From positions 43,169,289 through 43,233,288 of the forward strand of contig JAPTHN010000004.1 in assembly GCA_026936325.1 (NCBI GenBank): a stretch of 64,000 nt of DNA. The letters are read 5' to 3'. Below are positions 1 to 10,857 of the stretch, piece by piece (position 1 is the stretch's first letter; each line of letters starts with the position of its first letter). Origin of the DNA: Platynereis dumerilii. Taxonomy: Eukaryota; Annelida; Polychaeta; Phyllodocida; Nereididae. The notes beneath the pieces were generated by a model that saw only the letters and a list, made by a program, of their open reading frames with translations, had not been told where the DNA came from and did no database searches. The position numbers and the translations under genes were made by a program.

Positions 1-124
1 AAGTCAATATGAGTTCATATATATATATATATATGTAGATGTTTTAAAAAGTTTAATCCATGCGAAGTGATTGTTTCTTTCGAGGTACTGCCTCGACTAC
101 CTATCTTCATCACTGACTTTAAAT

Positions 125-446
125 CAGGGGCGGACTGGCCTATGTGGCAGAGTGGCAGGTGCCACGGGCCCATCCACTCAGGGGGGCCCATACAAGATGC
201 AAAAAAATTAAAATTCCCAGAAAAAGTAAAATTTTGCGTTAAGGTTCATGATTTTGTGTTGCAACCAGACTAACTAGAGAAGACTAGACCCTCTCTTGTT
301 GGGGCCCCCTCACTAATTCTAGAAATTTGCCAAATTAGGCCTGTAGTGTTTTGCTTTTCTATTTTTAAATATTGCCGATTGTAGGGACGTAGGGGCCCAT
401 AGACTTATTTTGCCACGGGGCCCGAAATGCCGCCAGTCCGCCCCTG
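125..446. mobile_element. Non-autonomous hAT element (MITE), complete
   Basis: The ends are perfect 15-bp inverted repeats (CAGGGGCGGACTGGC at 125 and its reverse complement ending at 446). They are flanked by a perfect 8-bp target-site duplication, CTTTAAAT (117-124 and 447-454). The 8-bp duplication and CAGGG start are typical of hAT transposons. At 322 bp with no transposase it must have been mobilised in trans. The intact duplication and ends suggest a fairly young insertion. A related left end lies at 4335. Confidence 0.85.
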
Positions 447-454
447 CTTTAAAT

Positions 455-869
455 AACTTGTTCATTGATCTTCCTCCTGTCTTAGTAGTATAATTTATTT
501 AATCCGTTGGCGATTAATCGTTTCTTACTGCCTTGAGACTATCAATCTTTTTCAGCGACTTTATGTAAAATTTGATCCTCTTCTTTTGAGTCGTATCAGT
601 AATGCCAAAAAACTGGAAACTCCAGAACATATGAGTTCGTAAAACTATGTAAGCTTAATCCTGACCTTTAGAGATCCATGTTTGTCAGTAGCTGTCAGTT
701 TCATAACACATAGGTCCAATTTCTGACTCACCAGGAGCTTTCGCCCTTCTCTTGAAGGATTGCTCAGCTGTCTGAAATGGCTCATTGGTCACATGACTGC
801 TCGGAGTCAAGTCATGTGACAGGAAGTAGCAGTATATCTATAATCAGGGGGGGGTCCCAGCCTTGGTCT
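455..869. other. Intergenic stretch, nothing recognised
   Basis: AT-rich unique-looking sequence between two hAT MITEs. No coding, RNA or repeat signal was found. Confidence 0.5.
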
Positions 870-877
870 CCGTTGAG

Positions 878-1072
878 CAGTGGCGTAACTGGGGTGTCGC
901 GAGCGGAGGGGCACCAGGGGGGGCACGCGATTTTCTGGGGGGCACCCACTACACTAATTGTATATTTTAGCCAGAGTTGGAAAGTTCATATGGGGGCACC
1001 TGGGGGGGGGGCACAGGTCCAATATGGGGGGGCCTGTGCCCCCCGTGCCCCCCCCCCATAGGGACGCCACTG
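878..1072. mobile_element. Short G-rich hAT-like MITE
   Basis: It begins CAGTGGCGTAACTGG at 878 and ends GGGACGCCACTG at 1072, inverted ends of the CAGTGGCG type. The flanks CCGTTGAG (870-877) and CAGTTGAG (1073-1080) are an 8-bp target-site duplication with one mismatch. The interior is a series of G runs on one strand, with a C-run block near the right end, and could form G-quadruplexes. It has no coding capacity. Confidence 0.75.
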
Positions 1073-1309
1073 CAGTTGAGTGATGGTTTATGGCGCCTTA
1101 CGGAAATTGCTTGAGTTCAATTGCTATGAGTTCATACAATGTGATTTTAAAATCCACAGAAAATATTTTCAAACACTTTCGCAGCTACTTTGTTAATTTT
1201 CTAAAACACAAATCTTCTAAAAAGAAAGTCCAAATTCACAAATATCATATATCATCAAATGTGATAACACTGCACTATGAAATATTCCCTGGGTATCTAT
1301 TGCAGGCTA

Positions 1310-2294
1310 TAGGGGAGAGCGGGGCACAGTGAGACACTTTTTTTATTTTCAAGTCTTCCAAAATGTTGGCAGCAACGAGTTAAATGAGATCAGGTCCACA
1401 TTATAGATAATGACGTTGGGTATATTGTCACATAGTTTGAGGTTCCTACCTTTTACAGGTTTGGAGAAACTTTGAGTTATGTCAGTGCTCGTTAAGTGTC
1501 TCACTGTGCCCCGTGGGCGGGGCACAGTGAGACAGCAGGTGGGGCACAGTGAGACAGGGCATCTGCTGTCATAACCGCCAATCATCAGGACCTGCGGAAT
1601 TGTTCTATCAATTGTTGCATCAGAAACTACTGCACCCTAATAAAAGCAGCTGGCTAGGTGATTTTTTCGGTCCTTTTTTGACCATGTTCTGAAACTTCAT
1701 CGCATGGGACACATGCACGACTTATTTAACCTGCCGCACCTGTTACATCCTAATCAAAATTCTTCTTTGACGCTTCACTGTTGATATAACTCACTAGAAT
1801 CATTAGTCTATAACAGGTATTTTGTTTTTAATAGTGAATTATGAGCCATGCATTACATTCAGGTTGTTTCGAGTGTATTTTGTGATGTCTCACTGTGCCC
1901 CCCTTCAAACTGTCTCACTGTGCCCCACACAGCTCTGTTTATAAAATTTTTGAATCCTGCAGACCGGATGCCTGCATTCTGGTTCTTCATCTCACTTAAC
2001 TAAGACAAATAACAAAGGTTTGAATCCCTGACAATTGCTTTGCATTATACCATTTTTCTTGGGAATTATAACAAAAAGTCGTTTAGCAAAATTATTTACT
2101 TTTACAGGCTGAAAACAAATATATTGAAATTCCACTCTCTATATACTGCGTAAGCATTCAAGATATAGGACAGTCTCTCACTTACTTAATTTTTGTACTA
2201 TACAAAAAAGGGTTGATCTGTAAACAGTACCAGGTAGATGCTACGGACTTTGTCTCACTGTGCCCGCCGTCTCACTGTGCCCCGCTCTCCCCTA
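1310..2294. mobile_element. TIR DNA transposon with eight internal copies of a 15-mer
   Basis: The two ends are perfect inverted repeats of about 26 bp that start TAGGGGAGAGCGGGGC. They are flanked by CTA on both sides (1307-1309 and 2295-2297), a possible 3-bp target-site duplication. The boundary is ambiguous, because a TA duplication also fits. The motif GGGGCACAGTGAGAC occurs three times forward (about 1321, 1517, 1541) and five times reversed (about 1496, 1886, 1911, 2252, 2269), some copies with one change. No transposase is visible, so it is non-autonomous. A 3-bp duplication would fit CACTA or Harbinger-type elements, but the superfamily is not certain. Confidence 0.75.
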
Positions 2295-3419
2295 CTACAA
2301 ACTAACATTAAAATTGTTATATGATATCTTATATCAGCTAATTTCACTGCCTCTACATTGGCCTATCCCAAATTTATCGCAGCAATAAAAATGCTTTCTC
2401 CTCATTGCGCAAACACTTACTGTAAAAGCGGTGATGTCATATCCGTGGTCGAAAGAAAAAAAATTTCAATAGCGGCATTAACACCAATACTTGAGTGCTC
2501 TTAGCCTTTATTTTTGTTTTTTATTATTCAATGAATGATTTTTAGCATTAGTAAAAACGGGGGCACAGTGAATCGGAAAAGTTTATTTTGCAATATCTCA
2601 AAATTTATAATAATATTTTCTTTACAAATGGTTTTAGGGAAAGATATAAGTGTAAAGTAAAAATGCATGCTCAAAAAATAATAGAACCTCTTCTGATTTC
2701 AAAGATATAATGTTCAGAATATAGACAAAAAAATTGATTCACTGTGCCCCGATAGTGGGGCGGGGTACAGTGAATCCAGTGCCCAGGGCACAGTGAATCA
2801 AGAGCCTTAATTTTTTTAGAAAAATAATTAATCTAATTGCGGATTATTCCTTATAATATTTTCTGTGCAAGAACACCGTTTTAAGTCCAGTGGATAACAT
2901 TTTACGTCCTTGAACAAATATGGCATAAACTGTCACAGGTGTGGTCTTCAATATACGGTATTCTTGGTGCTTTTTGCAAGAAGTTTCTAGTGTTACAATG
3001 GAGAACATAGTGATTCACTGTGCCCCGATTCACCGTTCCCCGCATGAATACTTTCACATAATTCACCATATTTTGCCAGTTTGATGAACATGTCCTCGAA
3101 TCACCTGGTAATTATTTCCATTAGATATTCCTGCCATGCACACATATTTCAATTGCAGGCCATAATTCAAAGAATTTCTGGACTTTTTAGCAAATAAAAC
3201 ATTCTAGATACTCCAGGTTTTCATGCTAAAAATCATATTTTACCTCATAGTGTCCAAACGGTATATATGTTTTATCAAATGTCAAGCCTGATTAAATTTA
3301 GTACTCCTAAAATACATCAAGCATATGAAAATATATTGAAATATTTCTATTCAGCATCCCAGGAAGTCATATATATTTTTATCCAAATATGGCACATTGA
3401 CGCGTGGTAGTGAGCGCAC

Positions 3420-3662
3420 ATACACGCGCGTGTACATAAAATTGCGGGCATCATTATGCGTGTATATGGGTTCACGACCATCGTGTACATGTCATCCAGC
3501 ACATGCGTGTATGTGCCATCCAGCACACGCGTGTATGTGACATCGTGAATATGCCATCCAGCGCACGCTTGGACATGCAGTCAAGCGCAGGTTTGGACAT
3601 GCAATCCAGCGCAAGCTTGGACATGCCATCCAGCGCAGTATTGCATGTATGCAAATATGCAT
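3420..3662. repeat. Minisatellite, left half
   Basis: Imperfect tandem units of roughly 22-24 bp built on ATGCCATCCAGCGCA and GCGTGTATGTG words. It forms the interior of the 3369-4269 element. Open frames across it on both strands are by-products of the repeat. Confidence 0.7.
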
Positions 3663-3669
3663 TGCAGGG

Positions 3670-4068
3670 CAGTGGCGTATCTATTCTATTTCAAGGGGGG
3701 GGACTGGGGAGGCCCTTGCAGGTTTCTCAGAATTCCCTCCCCCCAACCAGAAATGAGGAAAATCTGGATGAGACCCTGGTCGCCCTTGGCCATAAGAAAA
3801 ATCTGGATGAGACCCTGATCCCCCTACCAGATACGAGACAAGCAGCCCTTTAGTGTCCATGGATCTATTTTTTGCCTATACTTATTGAATTTCCTAGTAA
3901 CCTTAAGAATAAAAAGTTGAAACATAGAGAGAAATGACTCAATGAATTTTCGTAGGCAAGGTTGGCATCATCACATTGCAGGATTGAAGACCAGTCATGA
4001 TAGATCAAAGTTATTAAAATTTTGGAAAAAAACATGCCCCCCTTTAAAAAATCCTGGATCCGCCCCTG
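3670..4068. mobile_element. hAT-like insertion inside the minisatellite
   Basis: The left end is CAGTGGCGTATC and the right end reads GATCCGCCCCTG, so the termini are imperfect inverted repeats of the CAG(T/G)GGCG type. No target duplication is visible (TTGCAGGG versus TAGAATAC). It could be a chimera of two elements or an old insertion. It separates the two minisatellite blocks. Confidence 0.5.
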
Positions 4069-4077
4069 TAGAATACC

Positions 4078-4256
4078 CATATGCGCTGGAAAGCATGTCC
4101 ACTCATGCGCTGGAAAGCATGTACATCAATCCAAAACCTTCACGCGTGCGCGTTGTGGCACATCCACGCGCGTGTATGTGTCAAATCTTGCACATCCACG
4201 AGTTCCAAAAGCGTGTATGTGCGCTCTAGAGCATGCGTGGATATGTCATATTTGGA
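4078..4256. repeat. Minisatellite, right half
   Basis: Continuation of the 3420-3662 minisatellite beyond the inserted element, with units such as ATGCGCTGGAAAGCATGT and CACGCGTG-rich words. Confidence 0.65.
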
Positions 4257-4334
4257 TAAAAATATACCTCAGGAAGTCTATTGATTCACTGTGTACTGCG
4301 ATTCACTGTGCCCCCATTCCCCCTACATACTTAT

Positions 4335-4392
4335 CCAGGGGCAGACCGGCCTATACGGCAGAGTGACAGCTTCCATGGGCCCAACCACACTC
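4335..4392. mobile_element. hAT MITE left-end fragment
   Basis: CAGGGGCAGACCGGCC and the following bases match the first about 55 bp of the element at 125-446 with several changes. The matching right end is not found downstream, so this is a truncated copy. Confidence 0.55.
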
Positions 4393-4417
4393 TAAATACA
4401 GGGTGGTCAAAATGACA

Positions 4418-4637
4418 ACTCTACACTGTAAATTTTGAATTTTGAGTTAGCTTAATTGATTGAGTGAGATGGTTGCACAATTCCTTTGAGCCAAGATAGC
4501 TTGTTGTTTGCAAGTTATAACAACATAAAGATTATCATAACTCAAAACAGCAAGCTATCATGGCTCAAACAAATTGTGCAACCGTCTCACTCAATCATTT
4601 GAGCTAACTCAGAATTTCAGAATTTACAGTGTAGAGT
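4418..4637. mobile_element. Foldback (snapback) MITE
   Basis: Two arms of about 100 bp are imperfect inverted copies of each other. The left arm begins ACTCTACACTGTAAATT and the right arm ends with the reverse complement. The shared interior includes the word GATTGAGTGAGA. No coding content and no clear target duplication. Confidence 0.65.
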
Positions 4638-4842
4638 GGTAATTCCTGGTGCCTAAACCGACAACTCCTTGAGGGCAATTCCGTAAAGTCTCATTTACAA
4701 ATTTGAAACTTATGCAGCTTGTGTAGCCCTACCATTACACCTCAGCTATTTCATTGTTAATCAGGGATGAGGCCAGGTAATAGGGGTATCAGACAAACCA
4801 TCAACCAAAGCTACAAGTGCAACAGGAGCTGAGCTAGAAGGC

Positions 4843-4899
4843 AAAATGTCATGGTGTCGCACGTACTCACACAGTGTACGCCCGACACCATGACATTTT
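4843..4899. repeat. Perfect 17-bp-stem hairpin
   Basis: AAAATGTCATGGTGTCG at 4843-4859 is followed after 23 bases by its exact reverse complement at 4883-4899. It could be the tip of a decayed foldback element or a transcribable hairpin. Nothing beyond the stem shows which. Confidence 0.6.
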
Positions 4900-5692
4900 A
4901 TATCAATTTCCATTGTTAAAAGACCATGTTTTGTATTGTTATATTGTTCTGCAGCAATATGCTTCAAAATGAAAAGGTAGTATGTGAATCTTCCTTTATT
5001 TATATATGTATCGGTATTGCTTCTATACCAATTAAGAAAGTGTCATACTCAAGGAATCCATCTTACTCTACGGTGCCATAACCAAATATTCAAGTGAAGT
5101 CAGAATTAAACAGAATTAAAAACTGAGCTGTGCCATTCAACCTGACTTACAAGTAGCAAAGCTAGTCTGAGTTCATGACTGTTTCACTGACTTCGGGGTC
5201 TAATTCGTGAAAAGCAGTTACAAAATCAAAGTTAATTTGCCTAAATAAGGGAAACTTCGCAAAAAAAATTTATAGAAATCTTGTATAAATACCAATTTGG
5301 CTCATTTTTTATCGTCCCATTGATTCGGAAGGTTCGTAATACTCACAGAAATACTGGTAAATTTGGTAAATTTGGTAGATAGTTTGTACGAACAACAAAG
5401 TTCAAATCTGTTCTGCTGCTTTCTTCACATACCAAAAGTTGCTCCGTGTTTCTGAGAAGTCAGTAGTGGTTATTTCTGAAAAGTCACGAACCAGGCCTGT
5501 ATACATGACTAAATATTTGAGATACAACGAGCTTGTTTATATCGGTAGCCAGTTGAAGTTAACTTCAGTAGTTATCACAAACTTCCATGCGCGATCCCGA
5601 GTATAAGCTCAAATGGGGCTTTTTGGCTTGTGCCCGAGGGGAGGGGTTTGAACCCCCTAAACCCCCCCCCCCCCAGATCTGCTTCCTCTTCT
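4900..5692. other. Stretch without recognised features
   Basis: Unique-looking AT-rich sequence. A short triplicated AAATTTGGT word (5358-5378) and C-runs near 5660 are the only structure seen. Confidence 0.45.
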
Positions 5693-5936
5693 CATAGGCG
5701 TATGGAAGGGGGCGATCCCCCCCCCCCCCCGAAGTTTGGGAAGCAGTAAGATTCGGGCAAAAATGCTAAAACATTTGGGCAGATGATTAAATAAGTACTT
5801 TTGAAAATTATTGATTTCCAGGCAATTTCATTTGAAATGCCATTATGGAAATCTAGATCTTTAAATTCGGGCAAATTTCACTCCCCCCACCCCCAGTCCC
5901 CCACCCAAAAAAAATTGTGCCTGCCGTACGCCTATG
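5693..5936. mobile_element. hAT MITE with perfect 8-bp target duplication
   Basis: It starts CATAGGCGTATGG and ends CCGTACGCCTATG, 13-bp inverted ends with one mismatch. The perfect direct repeat CCTCTTCT (5685-5692 and 5937-5944) brackets it. The interior carries C and G runs and no open frame of note. The clean duplication suggests a relatively recent insertion, about 370 bp upstream of the signal-peptide exon. Confidence 0.85.
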
Positions 5937-6190
5937 CCTCTTCTCCAGCATCCCTACTTGAGATGATGCTTTCTCCCATCCGATCGCTTCTTATTGTCAT
6001 ACCAAATAATAATGCCTAAAAGTTAGCAGCTACAATTAATTTGCTCCTCTTTTTCACTGAAAAAATTCTGTCATCTGAGTATCCATGCATATGTTTGAGT
6101 TTTTTTAACACAAGGTGTCGCCACTAGGAAGTAGCCACACTTGTACGCCACCTACCTTGCAGCAACGTTAGAGGCAAATGATTTATTCCA

Positions 6191-6202
6191 CCACTAGAGG
6201 GC
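6191..6202 (+). promoter_or_regulatory. CTCF-like motif upstream of exon 1
   Basis: CCACTAGAGGGC fits the core of the animal CTCF consensus (CCASYAGRKGGC). It lies 105 bases before the proposed start codon. A weaker CCACTAGGAAG word lies at about 6122. Binding is inferred from the word alone. Confidence 0.25.
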
Positions 6203-6306
6203 TTCAATTCATGGTAGGTGCCTTTGGTGGAAAATCTTGATAAACCTCAGTGGAGTCTGAGCATTGGGAGAGAGCATTTCGAAATAATCATTTTACTTTG
6301 GAATAA

Positions 6307-6358
6307 ATGGAAAATTTACCATTCAGGATGCTGAATCTAATTGTACTGGCATTATTAG
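6307..6358 (+). CDS. Signal-peptide exon of an IgSF gene (exon 1)
   Basis: ATG at 6307 is preceded directly by an in-frame TAA (6304-6306), so the frame cannot start upstream within this exon. It encodes MENLPFRMLNLIVLALL and one further base. This is a short N-terminal segment with one Arg and a hydrophobic core (LNLIVLALL), as in a secretory signal peptide. The exon ends G|GTAGGT, a good donor, in phase 1. That is the phase of both Ig exons at 53513 and 54349, and the joined codon G+TG gives Val followed by Tyr-Pro-Ser. Phase-1 leader and Ig exons are the rule in IgSF genes. The link spans 47 kb and is inferred from phase and content. An intervening exon, or an unrelated gene here, cannot be excluded. 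Confidence 0.5.
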
Positions 6359-6364
6359 GTAGGT

Positions 6365-8863
6365 GATTTTTTCCATTAATTAGATTGTGAAAAAAAAAAT
6401 ATATATATTCTTAAATTATCAATCAATGACTTGATATATGAGCAATCGATTCATTTTATATTTATTGAAGGTTCATCATTGACTTTTGCATTTTTTTTAA
6501 TGAAAACCCAAGATGTTGAAAAAAGAACAAAACAACAACACCAACAAAATATTTTGGCAGTTTATGTACTGGGCTGCAGAATTGTTTGGATAACTTCTAT
6601 ATTGGTTAAGACACATTTTAAAAAGAAAATTGGAATTTCTAATAGGACAAGTTAAAAAATAAGATAGAGTACTTAAAGATCTCATAATTATTTACTGATA
6701 ATAACAATTAGCAAATAGCACCCATGATAAGATATAATACAGAGCATGCCATTGTAGTGAGTACTGCAGTTATATATTAATTTGATTATAAAAAAGCTGG
6801 AACCTATTCACAACATGTGTTAAAAGTTTTTATTCCCAGTTACAATGTATTACATGCAAAGTAAAATGCCTATGTAACTTTGAAAATAGAGTTTATTAAA
6901 ACCCTCAAGTTTAAAGTGGCCACCCAACCATGAAACTGTGTCAAGACTCTGTGTCAGAAGTACACCTGAAACTTGAGAGACATTATTCAAGGTGACAGAG
7001 TCAAAAAAGACAATCATATTTTATGGGCAGAATTATTTGGACCCCTGTAAGAGCAATAAGACTGTTTAATTGCTTGTATTCTAAAAGCCCATATTCAACC
7101 TAACTTCGAAGAGAAGTTATGTCCCAGATTATTTAATAAAAAAAAATAAAATTCAGCCATTGAGGCCAATCACGTAACTGATGATGAAAATAATGTTAAT
7201 TAAATACCAGGTTTACATACATATACGCGTATATATTTATACATGGCACTTTTCTCTAGAGAACAAGTCTCAATTTTGAATTTCTCAACAATTCTGACAA
7301 TATAACACGTTTCTTACTATAAAAACCACTTTTTATAGGCCTATCTTATAGTATACCCTTTATAGAGCTATTTCTGCCTTATCAGATATGCAGATAGGCA
7401 TTTGCAGACCAGCTGTTATTTAAAGAAGCTTTCTTATTGCTAAAGTGCTTTAGGCCTAATTATAGGGTTTGTTCAAAGTTTGTTTGAGGCTTCAGCCAGA
7501 GAGCTAATGATGTTTTCGGAATTTGGAATTTTCAAATAACTTTATAGAGCTGGCGATCTCCAATCAAAATACAGTAAAATAAAATCTCAGATCTGTGCTG
7601 GCAAAGGAGCCTATACAACTGTGTATGCCCATGGGTGTCTTAGTTAAATTGTTCTGCATTTCAGTGTTTGTGGAACATAAGTTTTATTTTGCCATTCATT
7701 GAAGATTCTAAAGATCAAAATGTTTGCATTACAAAATCTTGAAGGATGGATGATTAGGGATGTATGTCCTGCATTTATTCTGAAGCATGCTTGATTGTGA
7801 AAATTGTTAGATACCTATAATAAAGTGTGATACATATACACTATAATGAAGAAACATTGACTTGACAACAGCTATTGACATAAGTCTTTACTTTAGCAAT
7901 AGTGCTTTAGACATATTTAAAGTGTATAAATAACATACTACTCTGTTATGATTTGCATAGCTACTCTAGTGTGAAAAAAGCCTGCCCCACTCTTTTTTAT
8001 CATTATTACATTTTTTCATATCTTTCAAGTGGCCCTATATATTGAATTTTTTAATCAGTCGTGTTAAGCACACTTGAAAAGATTTCAACAAGTTTGAAAA
8101 ACTAGAAACATGTGATAAAAATTCTGATAAAGTCTTTACAAGATCTTCAATATAAATATATATAATACATGTATGACTATTTCTCTTTTTTTTCTTTTTG
8201 TCATGAACCTCTGCTCTTACAAGACGTTTAGTATTTCGAATCCAACATTATCCAAGAACCAACATATAGGTATATTGAGTTTTGTCAATGAATATAATGA
8301 TTTTGAAAATCGTACATGACGACTAGTGCAAACATGCCTCAAATGTTGAGTTACCAAAAAATAAATAAAGAAAAAACTATTTTTAAAAAAGTCCCTCTGA
8401 ACATGGAGCTATAAGGTTGAGTTATATAGATCCATGCTCTGAACAATGAATGGTCAAGAAGAACAACTTTAAGTTGTGTAGAGTTGATTGCTGAGATGAA
8501 ACGTTATAATTAAAAACGAATTATTTAAAAGTAATATCTGTATACATACATTGTGCATGTGCCTCGAAATTGGCATGCAGGCACCAGGCAACATACCCAG
8601 CAAAAAAAAGCAAAATCTCTTAAAGGGGCTCCCCATACCCCCCTCCACGGCTGTTCTACTTGGAAGGGGGGGGGGTCAACCCCAAATTTCATATTCAACA
8701 TGAAAAGTCATTATACAGTAGCTGAACTATTTGAGATATTCTTCAGCAGTATATCAAGGATAAGTCCAAAATGTTTGGAATAAATACTATTTCCAGCACA
8801 AATGATTGAATTATTTAAGATAATAACAAAAACTGTATATCATATTTTTTATATATTCATGGG
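6365..8863. other. Intronic stretch, no recognised features
   Basis: AT-rich sequence with small ATATAT runs (about 7210, 8160) and a G-run at about 8660. No repeat family or coding signal was identified. Confidence 0.45.
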
Positions 8864-8902
<39 letters not shown>

Positions 8903-8942
8903 ATATCTATCTATCTATCTATCTATCTATCTCTCTATCTAT
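8864..8942. repeat. (TATC)n microsatellite
   Basis: About 19 nearly perfect TATC units with one ATAT interruption and a CTCT interruption near the right end. Confidence 0.95.
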
Positions 8943-9369
8943 TTTGAGTTCTATTTTTGATTTGGAATTTGAGGTATTTTCTCAGGGTAAATGCATTTTT
9001 GAAGAACATTTAAAATTCATCTAAATTGCATTCAGGCCACCAGGCTATTACAAGATGATTTTCTGTGCTTCCACATACAATTTTTGGCTTCAGGAGCTCA
9101 GGGAAATCAGAGCATTTTTTGTTGACTTTAAGGATTAAAGGTAGGAAGGAATTTGATTTTGCAAAAAGTGGGACAACAGGTGTTTCACCAAGGCTAAATA
9201 TAGCCTATACTCGGGCATCTTGTGGGAATTTTTGAAAGACTAAATTTTACAATATTGTAAAATTTTGTTTCCAGTGAAGTGAATTTCAGTTAGGCCATGG
9301 TAATTTGGAACTGGAAAGATGTTGAGCATTTGTGACTAAGTACTGTATTTGACCGTCCATCACTTTTAT

Positions 9370-9413
9370 TCTCTCTGTCTATCCACCTATCTATCTATCT
9401 ATCTATCTATCTT

Positions 9414-9480
<67 letters not shown>

Positions 9481-9481
9481 G

Positions 9482-9520
<39 letters not shown>

Positions 9521-9525
9521 ATCTT

Positions 9526-9580
<55 letters not shown>
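9370..9580. repeat. (TATC)n microsatellite, long
   Basis: About 50 TATC units with TTTC, TGTC and CACC variants. This is one of the longest arrays in the window. The open frame through it (Leu-Ser-Ile-Tyr repeats) is an artefact of the unit. Confidence 0.95.
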
Positions 9581-10857
9581 GGAAAAACAGGAAATGGGAA
9601 TTGATTAAAACACCCCTGACTGGGTGATTACAATGACACATGCCTCTGCCTGTAAGTTAATAGCTGTTTAGGCCTACCTATATATCTAAAACAGCTATAT
9701 ATATGCCACTCGCTATGAAAAGCAAGGTGGTGCTAAATTTACGTTCATTGAATAATTCCGTACCTGCCTAATTGCACTTCAAATGGCTTAATGAGGCACC
9801 TGAACAGGTATGATGCAATGTTACGTCATGATGACTTGCCTTTAAGCTTTTAAGAGCTTTATGACACACCTATGTGCAATCTATGTAGGCCTATTTTTGT
9901 GTTGGTCATTTCAAATTTTTAGCCAACTTCTCAGGAAAGGTATCGTGTATGCCTACTATACCCATACTCCGATGGCTTGGCAGGGTGACTTCCCCAAGCC
10001 TACTAGGTCCCATATTGTATATCTTCTTTATTATCAAACTTGATTATGCAAAATCGTAATTGGTCCATATCGTTGTAGCCTGGTCCTCAGGCCTGTATGA
10101 TATGGGCCTGTATTCGCATAGCAGGCCACCAGACTACATGTCTTTGTAGACAGTAACCCATTGCCCAATTTTAACAGTATAATGTCATTGATCCAGATTT
10201 AATTTTTTTTTTCAAAAGAAAAATCATATACATGTGCCTGATATATACTCCAGCAAAGACTCTCTGGGGGTGGTAGAGGTAGGTGTATGATATTATTCTG
10301 AATCTTATATAATTTATTTGATTGTAAATGCCTGGAAGAATAGATTGTTCATCCAAGTTGAATGTACCCCAGCCCCACCCCCTCCAACACCTCTAAAATT
10401 GCCAGCACTAAACAGTAATAGCAGATATACATTTATTTGATTGCATTGACATGTATATCAACAAACCCCACAGGGGGTTATTAGCACAGATCTGGGGTCA
10501 ATAAGTGCATGGGGTACACTTTTGGGGTACCACACACATGGTACAAGATCTCAGTACTTCAAGAACTCTCTTAATTTTGAAGCTGGATAATTTTACACAT
10601 CTAGCCCTTTTCTTATATATTGACTTTAAACTTTTCTCCACAACTCTAATTAGGAGTATTTAATTTCAACATCTTGCTGATATTTCTTGAAATTTGAACC
10701 AAATAGCCAGATCAGATCAGGCTGAAGAACTAGTTTGAATTTAGATCAATTTCAAAGGGTTGAATTCTAGACTTACTATTTGTTCTAGGTTGTCTGCAGA
10801 TGGCAGGCCTATCTACATGTACATCTATTTTAAATATATTCCTAACTATCTATCTCT
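9581..10857. other. Intronic stretch with one short hairpin
   Basis: Mostly unique. At 10075-10137, GTAGCCTGGT and GGCCTG pair with CAGGCC and ACCAGACTAC, giving an interrupted hairpin of about 60 bases. Nothing else was recognised. Confidence 0.4.

Larger units (their letters stand above)
3369..4269. mobile_element. TIR element with 9-bp target duplication and minisatellite core
   Basis: The ends are imperfect inverted repeats containing TATTTTTATCCAAATATG (left) and its reverse complement (right). The flanks carry a perfect 9-bp direct repeat, CAGGAAGTC (3360-3368 and 4270-4278). A 9-bp duplication is characteristic of Mutator-like elements, though no transposase is present and the class is inferred from duplication length alone. 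The body is a CpG-containing minisatellite split by a further insertion at 3670-4068. Confidence 0.65.
2548..4323. mobile_element. Relative of the 1310 element, interrupted by later insertions
   Basis: This element uses GGGGCACAGTGAATC instead of the GAGAC version. Copies lie near 2559, 2737-2805 (three, mixed orientation), 3012, and a pair at 4284 and 4299 running into CCCCCATTCCCCCTA at the right edge. When the 901-bp insertion at 3369-4269 and one 9-bp duplication are removed, about 860 bp remain. The motif spacing (end, +180, about +455, paired right end) then resembles that of the 1310-2294 element. The left edge is eroded and its position is approximate. Confidence 0.6.

Noticed and set aside
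777-1061. 94-codon Gly/Pro-rich frame
   Set aside because: It lies across the G-run hAT MITE at 878-1072 and is a by-product of its base composition.
4761-4967. 68-codon minus-strand frame
   Set aside because: It runs through the 17-bp hairpin at 4843-4899 and has no known domain.
9349-9627. Open frames encoding Leu-Ser-Ile-Tyr or similar repeats (also at 11892, 13477-13826, 15116, 21393-21776, 23567, 47133, 53018)
   Set aside because: Tetranucleotide arrays leave three frames open on a strand without stops; no start context, homology or flanking coding supports a protein.
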